A stretch of 64,000 nt of DNA, from assembly GCF_004006175.1 (NCBI RefSeq), contig NZ_CP033219.1, positions 1,984,001-2,048,000 on the forward strand. The letters are read 5' to 3'. This stretch comes from Parasedimentitalea marina. Its GTDB lineage: Bacteria > Pseudomonadota > Alphaproteobacteria > Rhodobacterales > Rhodobacteraceae. Of this stretch, positions 1-8,539 are shown piece after piece; the stretch's first letter is position 1, and the number at the start of each line of letters is the position of its first letter. The position numbers were made by a program, and so were the translations under genes. The notes below the pieces were generated by a model. The model saw nothing but the letters and a program-made list of their open reading frames with translations, was not told the origin of the DNA and did not search any database.

Positions 1-1
1 T

Positions 2-394
2 ACCGCACCGCAGATTTCAGATCTTCCGGTTCTGCTGCAACCTTCGGTGTTTGACATGTATGTAAATGCAGGCAGCAATGCGGTGAAAATTCTGCAACGG
101 CTGTTGAAAGATATGGGCTATGAGGTGGTGGTGGATGGGGTGATTGGGCCCCAGACAGCTGCAGCGGCAAAAACGGCCGGTGTGGTAGATGTGGTGGCTC
201 TGAAAGACGCCTATGGAATCGCACGGCGGAACTATTATTTCCGGATCGCCGACCGCCGTGTGGCCAGCCGAAAATACGCGCGAACCCGAGCAGGCGGCAA
301 AGGTGGCTGGATCAAACGCGCCGAAGAGTTTCTGTCACCGCATTATCACCTGAGCGATCAGGCCTTTCGCGCACGGGTGGCGGCATGGGGATGA
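2..394 (+). CDS. Endolysin: holin-associated N-acetylmuramidase, C-terminal part
   Basis: The reading frame is open from the first bases of the window, so only the last 130 codons of the gene are present. The visible part carries the peptidoglycan-binding module of glycoside hydrolase family 108 muramidases, with the segment VVVDGVIGPQT followed by a helical tail rich in Arg and Tyr. The catalytic Glu would lie upstream of the window. The enzyme would cleave peptidoglycan once a holin admits it to the periplasm. It overlaps the next gene, a holin, by 10 bases. In Rhodobacter capsulatus a comparable endolysin/holin pair releases the gene transfer agent, and that is my preferred reading. A prophage remnant or a cell-wall enzyme is the alternative. 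Confidence 0.75.
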   Translation, partial: TAPQISDLPVLLQPSVFDMYVNAGSNAVKILQRLLKDMGYEVVVDGVIGPQTAAAAKTAGVVDVVALKDAYGIARRNYYFRIADRRVASRKYARTRAGGKGGWIKRAEEFLSPHYHLSDQAFRARVAAWG

Positions 395-963
395 TATCGG
401 AAATATTGAGTGTCATTTTTGGTGGTGATCGCAACGTGTTGCGCGAAACAGCTGAAGTGTTTCGGGAGAATGCCGAGGCCGGGGCAGTGCGTGGACATGG
501 GGCTCAGATGGCGGCTCTGGCACAGATGCAGGCTGAATTTGAAAGGACGCAAAGGGGCGCGTTTGATCGGGTGATGGACGGTGTGAACCGTATGCCTCGC
601 CCGGCGCTGGCGCTGGGAACCTTGGGGCTGCTGATTTCGGCGATGGCAAACCCGGTGTGGTTTGCCACAAGAATGCAGGGCCTGGCACTGGTGCCCGAGC
701 CTTTGTGGTGGTTACTGGGGGTGATTGTGTCGTTTTATTTCGGGGCGCGTCAGCAGACAAAAAATCAGGAATTGCAAAGAGATATCGCGCAAAACATGGC
801 CCGCGTGCCGCAAGTGGTGCAGAATATCTCGGCGCTGCGTGCGCTGGACGTTGCAAGTGCCGCAACCGGGGGGGCAGCTGCTGATGAAATTGAAGTGGTG
901 AAACCGGGTGAAAATCCGGCGTTGCAGACCTGGAAGAGGGCCAGCAACGAAGGCGGATCTTAG
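385..963 (+). CDS. Holin of the three-TM GTA type
   Basis: This protein of 192 residues has a charged helical N-terminus (1-70), then hydrophobic stretches near 72-103 and 104-121 separated by a short polar turn, and a soluble C-terminal tail. That matches the three-helix holins associated with gene transfer agents (GTA_holin_3TM family). The product would form inner-membrane lesions that let the muramidase of the preceding gene reach the wall. Two starts compete: ATG at 385, and ATG at 391, which gives a classical ATGA overlap with the upstream stop. No strong Shine-Dalgarno sequence decides between them. Translational coupling to the endolysin gene is likely. The family call is good; the GTA role is inference from relatives. 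Confidence 0.72.
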   Translation: MGMISEILSVIFGGDRNVLRETAEVFRENAEAGAVRGHGAQMAALAQMQAEFERTQRGAFDRVMDGVNRMPRPALALGTLGLLISAMANPVWFATRMQGLALVPEPLWWLLGVIVSFYFGARQQTKNQELQRDIAQNMARVPQVVQNISALRALDVASAATGGAAADEIEVVKPGENPALQTWKRASNEGGS

Positions 964-1035
964 TGCACCAACCTGTGACCTGATAGCGCGGCAATTGCCA
1001 TTGGCCCGCAGCCATCTTCGGCCTATACAGGCGTC

Positions 1036-3018
1036 ATGATTACAGAACTCGGACACTTCGCCCTCATCCTCGCCTTTTTGATTGCTATCGTTCAGATGGT
1101 CGTGCCCTTGATCGGCGCCCATAAACGATGGCCCGGATGGATGGCTGTTGCCGAGCCGACAGCACAGGCGCAGTTCCTGTTTACCGCCTTTTCCTTTGCC
1201 GCATTGACCTGGGCCTTTGTGACTTCTGATTTCTCGTTGCGGTTGGTGGTGGAAAACAGCCACTCGGCGAAGCCCATGCTGTATAAAATCAGCGGCACAT
1301 GGGGCAATCACGAGGGCTCGATGCTGTTGTGGGTGCTGATCGTGTCGCTGTTTGGCGCGTTGGCCTCGCTGTTTGGCAATAGCTTGCCGCCAACGCTGCG
1401 GGCGCGTGTCTTGGCGGTGCAGGCTTCGATTGGAGTGGCGTTCTTTGCCTTTATCCTGTTCACCTCGAACCCGTTTTTGCGCATGGTCGTGCCGCCGTTT
1501 GACGGTCAGGATCTGAACCCATTGCTGCAGGATCCGGGCCTGGCCTTTCACCCACCGTTTTTATACCTCGGCTATGTTGGCCTGAGCATGGCATTCTCAT
1601 TCGCCATTGCGGCCCTGATCGAGGGGCGCGTCGATGCCGCTTGGGGGCGCTGGGTTCGGCCCTGGACCCTGGCGGCCTGGGTCTTTTTGACCATTGGCAT
1701 CGCTCTGGGCAGTTGGTGGGCTTATTATGAACTGGGTTGGGGCGGATTTTGGTTCTGGGATCCGGTTGAAAATGCGTCCTTTATGCCGTGGATACTGGCC
1801 ACAGCACTGCTGCACAGCGCCATTGTGGTCGAGAAACGCGAGTCGCTGAAAAGCTGGACCATTCTGTTGGCTATTCTGGCGTTCAGCTTTTCGCTGGTCG
1901 GGACGTTTATCGTGCGCTCCGGGCTGCTGACGTCGGTGCATGCCTTTGCCACCGATCCAGTGCGCGGGGTCTTCATTCTGTATATTTTGGCGATATTCAC
2001 CGGCGGAGCGCTGACCCTGTTCGCCACCCGCGCTCAGGCGATGGAGGCCAAGGGCGTGTTTGGCGTTGTCAGCCGGGAAAGCATGCTGGTGGTCAACAAC
2101 GTGCTTTTGGCGGTGAGCTGTTTTGTGGTGTTCTTTGGCACCCTTTGGCCAATCGTCGCCGAAATGGTTTTCGACAGAAAGCTGAGTGTCGGCCCGCCTT
2201 ATTTCAACGCAGCCTTTACGCCGTTTATGGTGGTGCTTGGACTGGTGATGCCGGTTGGGGCGATGCTGCCGTGGAAACGTGGCAAATTTGGTCGGACGGC
2301 CTGGTCTTTGCGTTATGTGTTTGTGTTGGCTGTCGCCCTTGGTGTGACGGCCTGGGCCATGCAGACAGGACGATCCGTGTTGGGGCCAGTGGGGTTATTC
2401 CTAGGTTCGTGGATGGTCTTTGGTTCGGTCCTTGATCTATGGTCGCGCACTGGCCGCACAGCGCGCGTTGGCGTGACCGGGCGCCTTGCGCGGCTTGGTC
2501 GCTTACCGCGGGCGGATTGGGGCAAAGCGTTTGCACATGGCGGTCTTGGCGTCACCATGTTTGCCATAGCCGGGCTCACCGCCTGGGAGCAAGAGGACAT
2601 TCGAGTTGCCTATGTTGGACAGCCGTATGACGTGGGCGCCTATACCCTGACACTAGAAGACGTCGGACGCAGCCGTGGACCAAACTATTTCTCAACGACA
2701 GGCTCTGTACGGGTTACCAAGGCTGACCAGTTTGTCGCCACTATGAGGCCAGAGAAACGCGAGTACCCGGTAACACGCATGCCAACCACCGAAGCGGCCA
2801 TCGATTACCGGCTGTTGCGGGATCTGTATGTGGTGATTGGGGATCGGCAGGCGGATGGAGGCTGGGTCATGCGGACCTATATTAAGCCGCTGGCCAATTG
2901 GATTTGGGGCGGCTGCCTGCTGATGGCGCTGGGTGGCTTTCTGTCGCTGAGTGATCGCAGGTATCGGGTTGCCGCTGGCGCCCGGAAGACCCAAGTCACG
3001 GGGGTCCCTGCGGAATGA
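1036..3018 (+). CDS. ccmF: Cytochrome c-type biogenesis protein CcmF (heme lyase subunit)
   Basis: This polytopic membrane protein of 660 residues has the full family length. It carries the tryptophan-rich heme-handling WWD motif (WGGFWFWDPVEN) near residues 232-245, with many transmembrane segments on both sides and a large periplasmic loop near the C-terminus (about 525-620). In System I maturation CcmF receives heme from holo-CcmE and, with CcmH, ligates it to CXXCH motifs of apocytochromes c in the periplasm. It overlaps ccmH by the four bases ATGA, so the two are co-translated. ccmE is not next to it; the preceding gene is a holin. Identification is secure. Confidence 0.97.
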   Translation: MITELGHFALILAFLIAIVQMVVPLIGAHKRWPGWMAVAEPTAQAQFLFTAFSFAALTWAFVTSDFSLRLVVENSHSAKPMLYKISGTWGNHEGSMLLWVLIVSLFGALASLFGNSLPPTLRARVLAVQASIGVAFFAFILFTSNPFLRMVVPPFDGQDLNPLLQDPGLAFHPPFLYLGYVGLSMAFSFAIAALIEGRVDAAWGRWVRPWTLAAWVFLTIGIALGSWWAYYELGWGGFWFWDPVENASFMPWILATALLHSAIVVEKRESLKSWTILLAILAFSFSLVGTFIVRSGLLTSVHAFATDPVRGVFILYILAIFTGGALTLFATRAQAMEAKGVFGVVSRESMLVVNNVLLAVSCFVVFFGTLWPIVAEMVFDRKLSVGPPYFNAAFTPFMVVLGLVMPVGAMLPWKRGKFGRTAWSLRYVFVLAVALGVTAWAMQTGRSVLGPVGLFLGSWMVFGSVLDLWSRTGRTARVGVTGRLARLGRLPRADWGKAFAHGGLGVTMFAIAGLTAWEQEDIRVAYVGQPYDVGAYTLTLEDVGRSRGPNYFSTTGSVRVTKADQFVATMRPEKREYPVTRMPTTEAAIDYRLLRDLYVVIGDRQADGGWVMRTYIKPLANWIWGGCLLMALGGFLSLSDRRYRVAAGARKTQVTGVPAE

Positions 3019-3488
3019 CCAACATCGCGAGAACCTGGATCACTGTACTGGCTGTGCTACTGAATCTGACCGGCCCCGTTTGGGCGGTTCAACCGGATGA
3101 AGTGCTGGACGATCCTGCGCTTGAGGAACGGGCCCGGGAGCTGTCCAAAGATCTGCGCTGTCTGGTGTGCCGTAACGAAAGCATTGATGAAAGCAATGCG
3201 GATCTGGCCCGCGACTTGCGGATTTTGGTGCGGGAGCGTCTGATGGCCGGAGACAGCAATGCCGAGGCAATGGACTTTATCGTCGACCGCTACGGCGAAT
3301 ATGTGCTGCTGCGTCCAACAGCCAGTGGTGCCAATTGGGTGTTGTGGGCGGCTGGTCCGGGGATGCTAATCTTGGCTGTTCTTATGGCAGGATTCTATGT
3401 CCGTGCGCGTGCGGTCCCCGCAAAATCTACGGATGGCGGTTTAAGCGATGCTGAACAAGCCCGCCTGAAGGAGCTGATGGACGAGTGA
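3015..3488 (+). CDS. ccmH: Cytochrome c-type biogenesis protein CcmH (Ccl2/CycL)
   Basis: This 157-residue protein has a cleavable signal peptide (cleavage probably after residue 24). The redox motif LRCLVC has Cys49 and Cys52 and keeps the apocytochrome cysteines reduced for heme attachment. A C-terminal transmembrane helix lies around residues 108-128, followed by a short charged cytoplasmic tail. This is the classical short CcmH of alphaproteobacteria (Ccl2). The TPR-rich partner often called CcmI is absent here. Its ATG sits inside the ccmF stop (ATGA). The gene ends the ccm unit; the next gene starts 173 bases later with its own ribosome binding site. Confidence 0.95.
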   Translation: MTNIARTWITVLAVLLNLTGPVWAVQPDEVLDDPALEERARELSKDLRCLVCRNESIDESNADLARDLRILVRERLMAGDSNAEAMDFIVDRYGEYVLLRPTASGANWVLWAAGPGMLILAVLMAGFYVRARAVPAKSTDGGLSDAEQARLKELMDE

Positions 3489-3661
3489 TTGCATCGCGCG
3501 TTCCTGATTGCTAGGGTGACGATGGTCAGCAGTTCACCCAGGCTCCGCCATGCGCTAAACCTGCTTTGTAAGTATCCGGATTCATTATTTTCAGGATACC
3601 ATTTGGATAAGGGCGGGCATCCAGATCCCTGACCGGGATACGGTATCCATGGGAGATAGAT

Positions 3662-4210
3662 ATGACCCGGGATGTAATTCGGCTGACCATTGCCGACCTG
3701 TCACAATTTACGAAATCATTGCGCGGCGTTCTGCCCGAGCCTCCAAGCCACGTTGAAATGTTGAATGCAGTGGCTTTGGCTGCGGGCTACAAGAATTTTC
3801 AACATTTACGGGCGGTCCATACACCTGAACCACCAGTAGACGGGCGAAAACTGGACCGAGCGTTGCGCAATTTCGACGACAAAGGGCGGTTTGCCAACTG
3901 GCCGGGTAAGACCAGCATGCAGTATATGTGCCTTTGGGCGGTCTGGGCCCTGATACCGCCCCGGACGATCATGAATGAGCGTGAAATCAGCCTCTGTATT
4001 GACAGATTGACAGCAGTGAAAGATGCCGCACAAATTCGACGCTCGCTGGTGGAAATGAAATTGCTAAACCGAACCAGAGATGGATCGAGGTATCAGCGGG
4101 TAGAACAACCGGTTCCAGCCGAGCCTCGGGCGTTGATTGCGGCACTGCGCGAGGCACAAAGAGTGCCTTTGCCTGACGTTGCGTTTGCCTTTTCCCGGTC
4201 GGCTACCTAA
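3662..4210 (+). CDS. DUF2087-domain protein of unknown function
   Basis: The protein has 182 residues. Residues about 1-50 form a small N-terminal segment containing NAVALAAGYKNFQHLRA. Residues about 64-142 match the DUF2087 pattern: FDDKGRFANWPGK, then a helix, an N-E-R-E-I-like element, RRSLVEMKLL and a final RTRDGSRYQRV. The fold resembles a winged helix with a terminal aromatic strand, and related proteins are sometimes fused to transcription-factor domains, so nucleic-acid binding is possible but unproven. The start ATG follows a GGGAGA ribosome binding site 5 bases upstream. The gene stands alone between ccmH and an enoyl-CoA hydratase. Confidence 0.72.
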   Translation: MTRDVIRLTIADLSQFTKSLRGVLPEPPSHVEMLNAVALAAGYKNFQHLRAVHTPEPPVDGRKLDRALRNFDDKGRFANWPGKTSMQYMCLWAVWALIPPRTIMNEREISLCIDRLTAVKDAAQIRRSLVEMKLLNRTRDGSRYQRVEQPVPAEPRALIAALREAQRVPLPDVAFAFSRSAT

Positions 4211-4250
4211 GTCAGCATGCAAACAACGTAAAATGATGTGAGGCCGAGTG

Positions 4251-5027
4251 ATGGACTACAAGGAAATTACCTATTTGCTGGCGGATGGGCTGGCGATTGT
4301 AACGTTGAACCGCCCAGAGAAGATGAATGCCCTGACTAGCCAGATGCGCGCCGAGATTACCCACGCCCTGCGTCGGGCCGGTGGCGAGGCCCGGGCGGTT
4401 GTGCTGACCGGGGCAGGCACTGCCTTTTGTTCGGGCCAGGATTTGAGCGATGCCAGCAATGGCAATGACCTGGATCTTGAGCGGACCCTGCGGGATGAGT
4501 ACACACCAATGCTTGAGGCGCTGTATGACTGTCCTGTACCGACCATCTCGGCGGTGAACGGACCGGTTGCGGGGGCAGGCGCCAATCTGGCCCTGGCGGC
4601 GGACGTGGTGATCGCCACCGAGAGCGCCTATTTCATGCAGGCCTTTGCCCGTATTGGCCTGATGCCGGATGCCGGTGGCACCTGGTTCCTGCCCCGGCAG
4701 ATGGGCATGGCCAAAGCCATGGGCGCGGCATTGTTTGCGGATAAGATCACGGCTAAGCAGGCCAGCGACTGGGGGATGATCTGGGAAGCGGTCCCGGACG
4801 CCGACTTCGCCGACAAGTGGCGTGCACGCGCCACCTATCTTGCCAAGGGACCAACCAAGGCATTTGGCGCCATCAAACAGTCGATCCGGGCCAGCTCTGG
4901 CAACACCTTGCCGGAACAATTGTCGGTTGAGGCGCATCTTCAAGGGGAGTGCGGTAAGTCGCGCGATTTCCTTGAAGGTGTCACCGCCTTTATGGAAAAA
5001 CGCCCAGCCAAGTTCGAAGGCCGCTAA
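4251..5027 (+). CDS. Enoyl-CoA hydratase/isomerase family protein (crotonase fold)
   Basis: This 258-residue crotonase-fold enzyme has the oxyanion-hole segments AFCSGQDL and GPVAGAGANLALAADVVIA. The acidic position of the active site appears in GLMPDAGGTWFLPR. The AGxG and DAGGT spacing resembles PaaG/PaaB-type 2-(1,2-epoxy-1,2-dihydrophenyl)acetyl-CoA isomerases more than classical fatty-acid hydratases, but substrate cannot be assigned from sequence alone. I chose ATG 4251. A GTG directly upstream at 4248 is in frame and would add one residue. No phenylacetate genes are adjacent. The gene ends at a strong hairpin terminator about 60 bases downstream. Confidence 0.88.
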   Translation: MDYKEITYLLADGLAIVTLNRPEKMNALTSQMRAEITHALRRAGGEARAVVLTGAGTAFCSGQDLSDASNGNDLDLERTLRDEYTPMLEALYDCPVPTISAVNGPVAGAGANLALAADVVIATESAYFMQAFARIGLMPDAGGTWFLPRQMGMAKAMGAALFADKITAKQASDWGMIWEAVPDADFADKWRARATYLAKGPTKAFGAIKQSIRASSGNTLPEQLSVEAHLQGECGKSRDFLEGVTAFMEKRPAKFEGR

Positions 5028-5087
5028 ACATGTGCGGGATGTGAGGCTGACGGCGCCGTCGTACATCCCCAGTCTATCAGAATAGGG

Positions 5088-5118
5088 AAACAGCCCGGCC
5101 AGTAGGCCCGGGCTGTTT
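5088..5118 (+). terminator. Intrinsic terminator after the enoyl-CoA hydratase gene
   Basis: A perfect 11-base inverted repeat (AAACAGCCCGG at 5088-5098 with CCGGGCTGTTT at 5108-5118) encloses a 9-base loop and is followed by a short T-rich stretch. It lies 60 bases after the stop of the enoyl-CoA hydratase gene. Confidence 0.8.
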
Positions 5119-5200
5119 GTTCGTTTGAGAGATGTATTAATCTAACGGACTGATGTGACCAATGTTATTAGAATTCCGGCACCTGACGTCACATCTGGTG

Positions 5201-5554
5201 TCAACTGTCAGACAACGATGCAATATCCGTGCTGACATCAAAGGTATCGTCTGCGTTGACCAACCGCATGACCATAGTGCTATCAGCCATTTTAACAGCG
5301 TCGGTTCCACCACTGCTGTTTGTCTCTGTCTCCATGCTCATCGTTGGTTCCGGAAGTGAAGCATCATAACCGTAGACAAGCATGTCTTCGCCTTCGGTTC
5401 AGTGGCCGATAAAAAAAGTATCCTTGCCACCGCCAACGGAGAGTACGTCAATGCCTTCGCCGTCGTCCAATTTAACACTAATGCTGTCAGCTGTATCATC
5501 ATCGTCATGCACAAGTACGATGCCTGCAACCAGGCCCAAGCCAATCAATGTCAT
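5201..5554 (-). pseudogene. Broken small membrane-anchored acidic protein
   Basis: Reading the minus strand from ATG 5554 gives a hydrophobic N-terminus (MTLIGLGLVAGIVLV), an acidic run (HDDDDTADS) and a glycine/aspartate-rich stretch. An in-frame TGA at 5399-5401 then interrupts it. The same frame continues without another stop (TEGEDMLVYGYDASL and onward) to a stop at 5201, about 117 codons in all. The layout resembles short roseobacter proteins with one membrane helix followed by an acidic calcium-binding-like repeat region. An in-frame TGA also sits directly before the ATG and there is no clear ribosome binding site, so the gene looks dead. Function unknown. Confidence 0.45.
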
Positions 5555-5577
5555 TCAGAAGAGGTGTTGTGTAAATA

Positions 5578-5609
5578 AAAGGCCCCAAACCAACAGGTTT
5601 GGGGCCTTT
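5578..5609 (-). terminator. Intrinsic terminator of gltA
   Basis: A perfect 13-base inverted repeat (5578-5590 and 5597-5609, core GGCCCCAAAC/GTTTGGGGCC) with a 6-base loop lies 36 bases after the gltA stop. On the minus strand it is followed by TTTTATTT, so it acts for gltA. The symmetrical A and T flanks would let it work in both directions. Confidence 0.88.
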
Positions 5610-5645
5610 ATCAATCGTGCAGTCTCCGCTGGTTGGCGGATCTGA

Positions 5646-6941
5646 TTAGCGGTTCTCTATATCGGTATAGTTGCGTTCAGTTTCGCCTAAATACAGCTGA
5701 CGCGGGCGACCGATTTTATTCTGTGGATCAGCGATCATTTCTTTCCACTGCGACACCCAACCAACGGTCCGCGCAACGGTGAAGATTGGCGTGAACATAG
5801 ATGTTGGGAAACCCATCGCCTCAAGAATGATACCCGAATAGAAATCGACATTCGGGAACAATTTCTTTTCGATGAAATAGGGGTCATGCAACGCGGTCTG
5901 TTCCAACTCTTTGGCAACCTGCAGCAATGGGTTGTCGTCGATACCCAGCAATTCCAGAACTTCGTCAGCCGACTGTTTCAGTACCGTGGCACGCGGATCG
6001 GTGTTTTTGTAAACCCGGTGTCCAAAGCCCATCAGGCGGAACGGATCGTTCTTGTCTTTGGCGCGGGCGATGAATTCAGGAATGCGGTCGACCGAGCCGA
6101 TTTCCTTGAGCATCTCCAGACAGGCCTGGTTGGCACCGCCATGCGCAGGGCCCCAGAGGCAGGCAATCCCAGCGGCGACACAGGCAAAGGGGTTGGCACC
6201 GGAAGACGAGGCCAGACGCACGGTTGATGTGGATGCGTTCTGCTCGTGATCGGCATGCAGCGTGAAAATACGGTCCATGGCGCGCGACAGGATCGGGTTC
6301 ACATTGTAGTCTTCAGCTGGAACCGAGAAACACATGTGCAGGAAGTTCGCGGCGTAGTCCAGATCGTTGCGCGGGTATACAAACGGCTGACCGATTGAAT
6401 ATTTATAGGCCATTGCAGCGATGGTCGGCAGTTTGGCGATCAGGCGAATAGAGGCCACTTCACGCTGCCATGGGTCGGCGATGTCGGTTGAGTCGTGATA
6501 GAACGCAGACATTGCCCCAACAACACCAACCAATGTGGCCATAGGGTGGGCATCGCGGCGGAAACCGCGGAAGAAATTGTGCATCTGTTCATGCACCATA
6601 GTGTGACGGGTCACACGGGATTCGAAATCTTCCAGCTGAGTAGCGGTCGGCAGTTCACCATATAGCAGCAGGTAGCACACTTCTAGATAGTGCGACTTAC
6701 CGGCCAGTTGGTCGATTGGATACCCACGGTGCAGCAACTCACCTTTGTCACCGTCGATGAAGGTGATGGTGCTGTCGCAGCTGGCTGTCGATGTGAAACC
6801 TGGGTCATAGGTAAACACGCCGGCTTGGGCATATAGTTTCCGGATATCAAGAACATCGGGTCCGGCTGTTGGCGAAAAGATTGGCAGCTCATAGGATTCG
6901 CCATTGAGGCTAAGCGTGGCGGACTTCTTGGTCTCGGTCAT
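5646..6941 (-). CDS. gltA: Citrate synthase
   Basis: This 431-residue type II citrate synthase has the length of the hexameric Gram-negative enzymes. The catalytic segment [13 protein letters not shown] (His308) and the upstream FLHMCFS and [10 protein letters not shown] segments (second catalytic His) are present. A catalytic Asp lies in the C-terminal DFYSGI region. It condenses oxaloacetate and acetyl-CoA to start the TCA cycle in the cytoplasm. The start ATG follows AGGAAGGG 7 bases upstream. It lies 119 bases downstream of gltX on the same strand, so it may share that transcript or have its own promoter in the gap. A strong terminator follows. Confidence 0.98.
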   Translation of the reverse strand: MTETKKSATLSLNGESYELPIFSPTAGPDVLDIRKLYAQAGVFTYDPGFTSTASCDSTITFIDGDKGELLHRGYPIDQLAGKSHYLEVCYLLLYGELPTATQLEDFESRVTRHTMVHEQMHNFFRGFRRDAHPMATLVGVVGAMSAFYHDSTDIADPWQREVASIRLIAKLPTIAAMAYKYSIGQPFVYPRNDLDYAANFLHMCFSVPAEDYNVNPILSRAMDRIFTLHADHEQNASTSTVRLASSSGANPFACVAAGIACLWGPAHGGANQACLEMLKEIGSVDRIPEFIARAKDKNDPFRLMGFGHRVYKNTDPRATVLKQSADEVLELLGIDDNPLLQVAKELEQTALHDPYFIEKKLFPNVDFYSGIILEAMGFPTSMFTPIFTVARTVGWVSQWKEMIADPQNKIGRPRQLYLGETERNYTDIENR

Positions 6942-7060
6942 GGATATCCCTTCCTGTTATTGGCATGGAAATGGCACCGAGCCACTCCACGCAGGCACGG
7001 CCTGCACGATTGAACAGCAGGCGTTGTCAATTTGAGCAGGCTCTAACAGCGAAAGCTGGT

Positions 7061-8470
7061 TTAACCCACGGCATCGTTGAGACGGGCCATGGTTTCATCC
7101 CGGCCCAGAATCGACATCATGTCAAAAACCGAAGGCGTCACCGCGCGTCCTGCCAGTGCTGCCCGCAATGGGCCAGCCAACTTGCCGAACTTGGTGTCAT
7201 GGGCTTCTGCGAAATTATTCAGAAGCTCCTCCAGTTGATCTCGTGACCAGCTAACATTTTGCAGCTGCGGCGTCAATTCACCCAGTATACCGTCGGATAC
7301 AGACGCCAGCGCCTTTGCCGCTTTCTGATCCGGTTGAATGGGGCGTGAAGCAAGAACAAATTCAGCCTTTTCAAGGAGATTCGGGAAAGTCTTTGCCCGA
7401 TCCTTAAGACAATACATCGCTTTTTCGAGATTAACTGACTGGGCGTCAGTTAGGCTAGGATGCGACGCTGCCGCCAGATACCCCTGAATTTCATGCCGCA
7501 ATGCGGCATCATCGCTGACAGCAATGTGTTGGCCGGACAGATTCTCCAGCTTTTTTGTATCGAACCGGGCTGGGCTTTTGCCGATTCCGTCCAGATCAAA
7601 CCAATCAAGAGCCTGGGCATCGGTAAAGAATTCGTCATCACCATGGCTCCACCCCAAGCGGGTCAGGTAATTGCGCATACCAGCGGCTGGATAGCCCATC
7701 GCCTGATATTCCTGCGCGCCAAGGGCACCGTGGCGTTTGGACAATTTCTTGCCATCTGCCCCGTGAATCAATGGAATATGCGCCCAGACCGGCACGTCCC
7801 AACCCATTGCTTGGTAGATGGTCATCTGGCGCGCAGCATTGTTCAAGTGGTCATCGCCGCGGATCACATGGGTGACATTCATGTCGTGATCGTCGACCAC
7901 AACCGCCAACATATAGACCGGGGTGCCGTCAGACCGTAACAAGATCATGTCGTCCAGTTGATCATTGCGGATGGTGACATCGCCCTGAACCTGATCTTCG
8001 ATAGTGGTAACGCCGCGCTGCGGCGCTTTGATGCGGATCACAAAGGGGGCATCAGGATGGTCGGCGCTGTCAACATCGCGCCAGGGCGAACGGTACAGGG
8101 TGGATTGCCCCTCGGCCTTGGCTTGCTCGCGAAAGGCAGCGATTTCATCCTGGGTGGCAAAACACTTGTAGGCCTTGCCCTCGGCCAGCAGCTGATGGGC
8201 GACTTCAGCATGGCGGGCGGCCCCTTCAAATTGGCTGATGACCTCTCCGTCGTGATCCAGACCCAGCCATTCCATGCCTTGCAGAATTGCGGCGGTGGCT
8301 TTGGGGGTTGATCGTTCCCGGTCGGTGTCTTCGATACGCAGCAGGAATTTCCCACCACGACCGCGGGCATACAACCAGTTGAACAGGGCCGTGCGGGCGC
8401 CACCAATATGGAGGAAGCCGGTAGGAGACGGAGCGAAGCGTGTGACGACCGGTTTAGACATGGGGGCCAT
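7061..8470 (-). CDS. gltX: Glutamyl-tRNA synthetase
   Basis: This class I aminoacyl-tRNA synthetase of 469 residues carries the HIGH-type motif in [14 protein letters not shown] and the KMSKS-type motif KKLSKRHG, with the helical anticodon-binding domain in the C-terminal third. It charges tRNA-Glu; whether it also serves tRNA-Gln through GatCAB cannot be told here. Two starts are possible: ATG 8470 (MAPMSKP) and ATG 8461 (MSKP). The AAAGG sequence upstream is rather close to the first and rather far from the second, so the start stays open. It is divergent from comEC with only 69 bases between the coding regions. Confidence 0.97.
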   Translation of the reverse strand: MAPMSKPVVTRFAPSPTGFLHIGGARTALFNWLYARGRGGKFLLRIEDTDRERSTPKATAAILQGMEWLGLDHDGEVISQFEGAARHAEVAHQLLAEGKAYKCFATQDEIAAFREQAKAEGQSTLYRSPWRDVDSADHPDAPFVIRIKAPQRGVTTIEDQVQGDVTIRNDQLDDMILLRSDGTPVYMLAVVVDDHDMNVTHVIRGDDHLNNAARQMTIYQAMGWDVPVWAHIPLIHGADGKKLSKRHGALGAQEYQAMGYPAAGMRNYLTRLGWSHGDDEFFTDAQALDWFDLDGIGKSPARFDTKKLENLSGQHIAVSDDAALRHEIQGYLAAASHPSLTDAQSVNLEKAMYCLKDRAKTFPNLLEKAEFVLASRPIQPDQKAAKALASVSDGILGELTPQLQNVSWSRDQLEELLNNFAEAHDTKFGKLAGPLRAALAGRAVTPSVFDMMSILGRDETMARLNDAVG

Positions 8471-8539
8471 TTACCTTTTGGAAACTTTTGTGGAGCTAGA
8501 TTTGAGGCCTGTCTACCGAGCCAAACGGCGAGGAGCAAG

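Noticed and set aside
4212..5066. 284-codon open frame antisense to the enoyl-CoA hydratase gene
   Set aside because: Mirror of a strongly coding crotonase gene; composition effect in GC-rich DNA.
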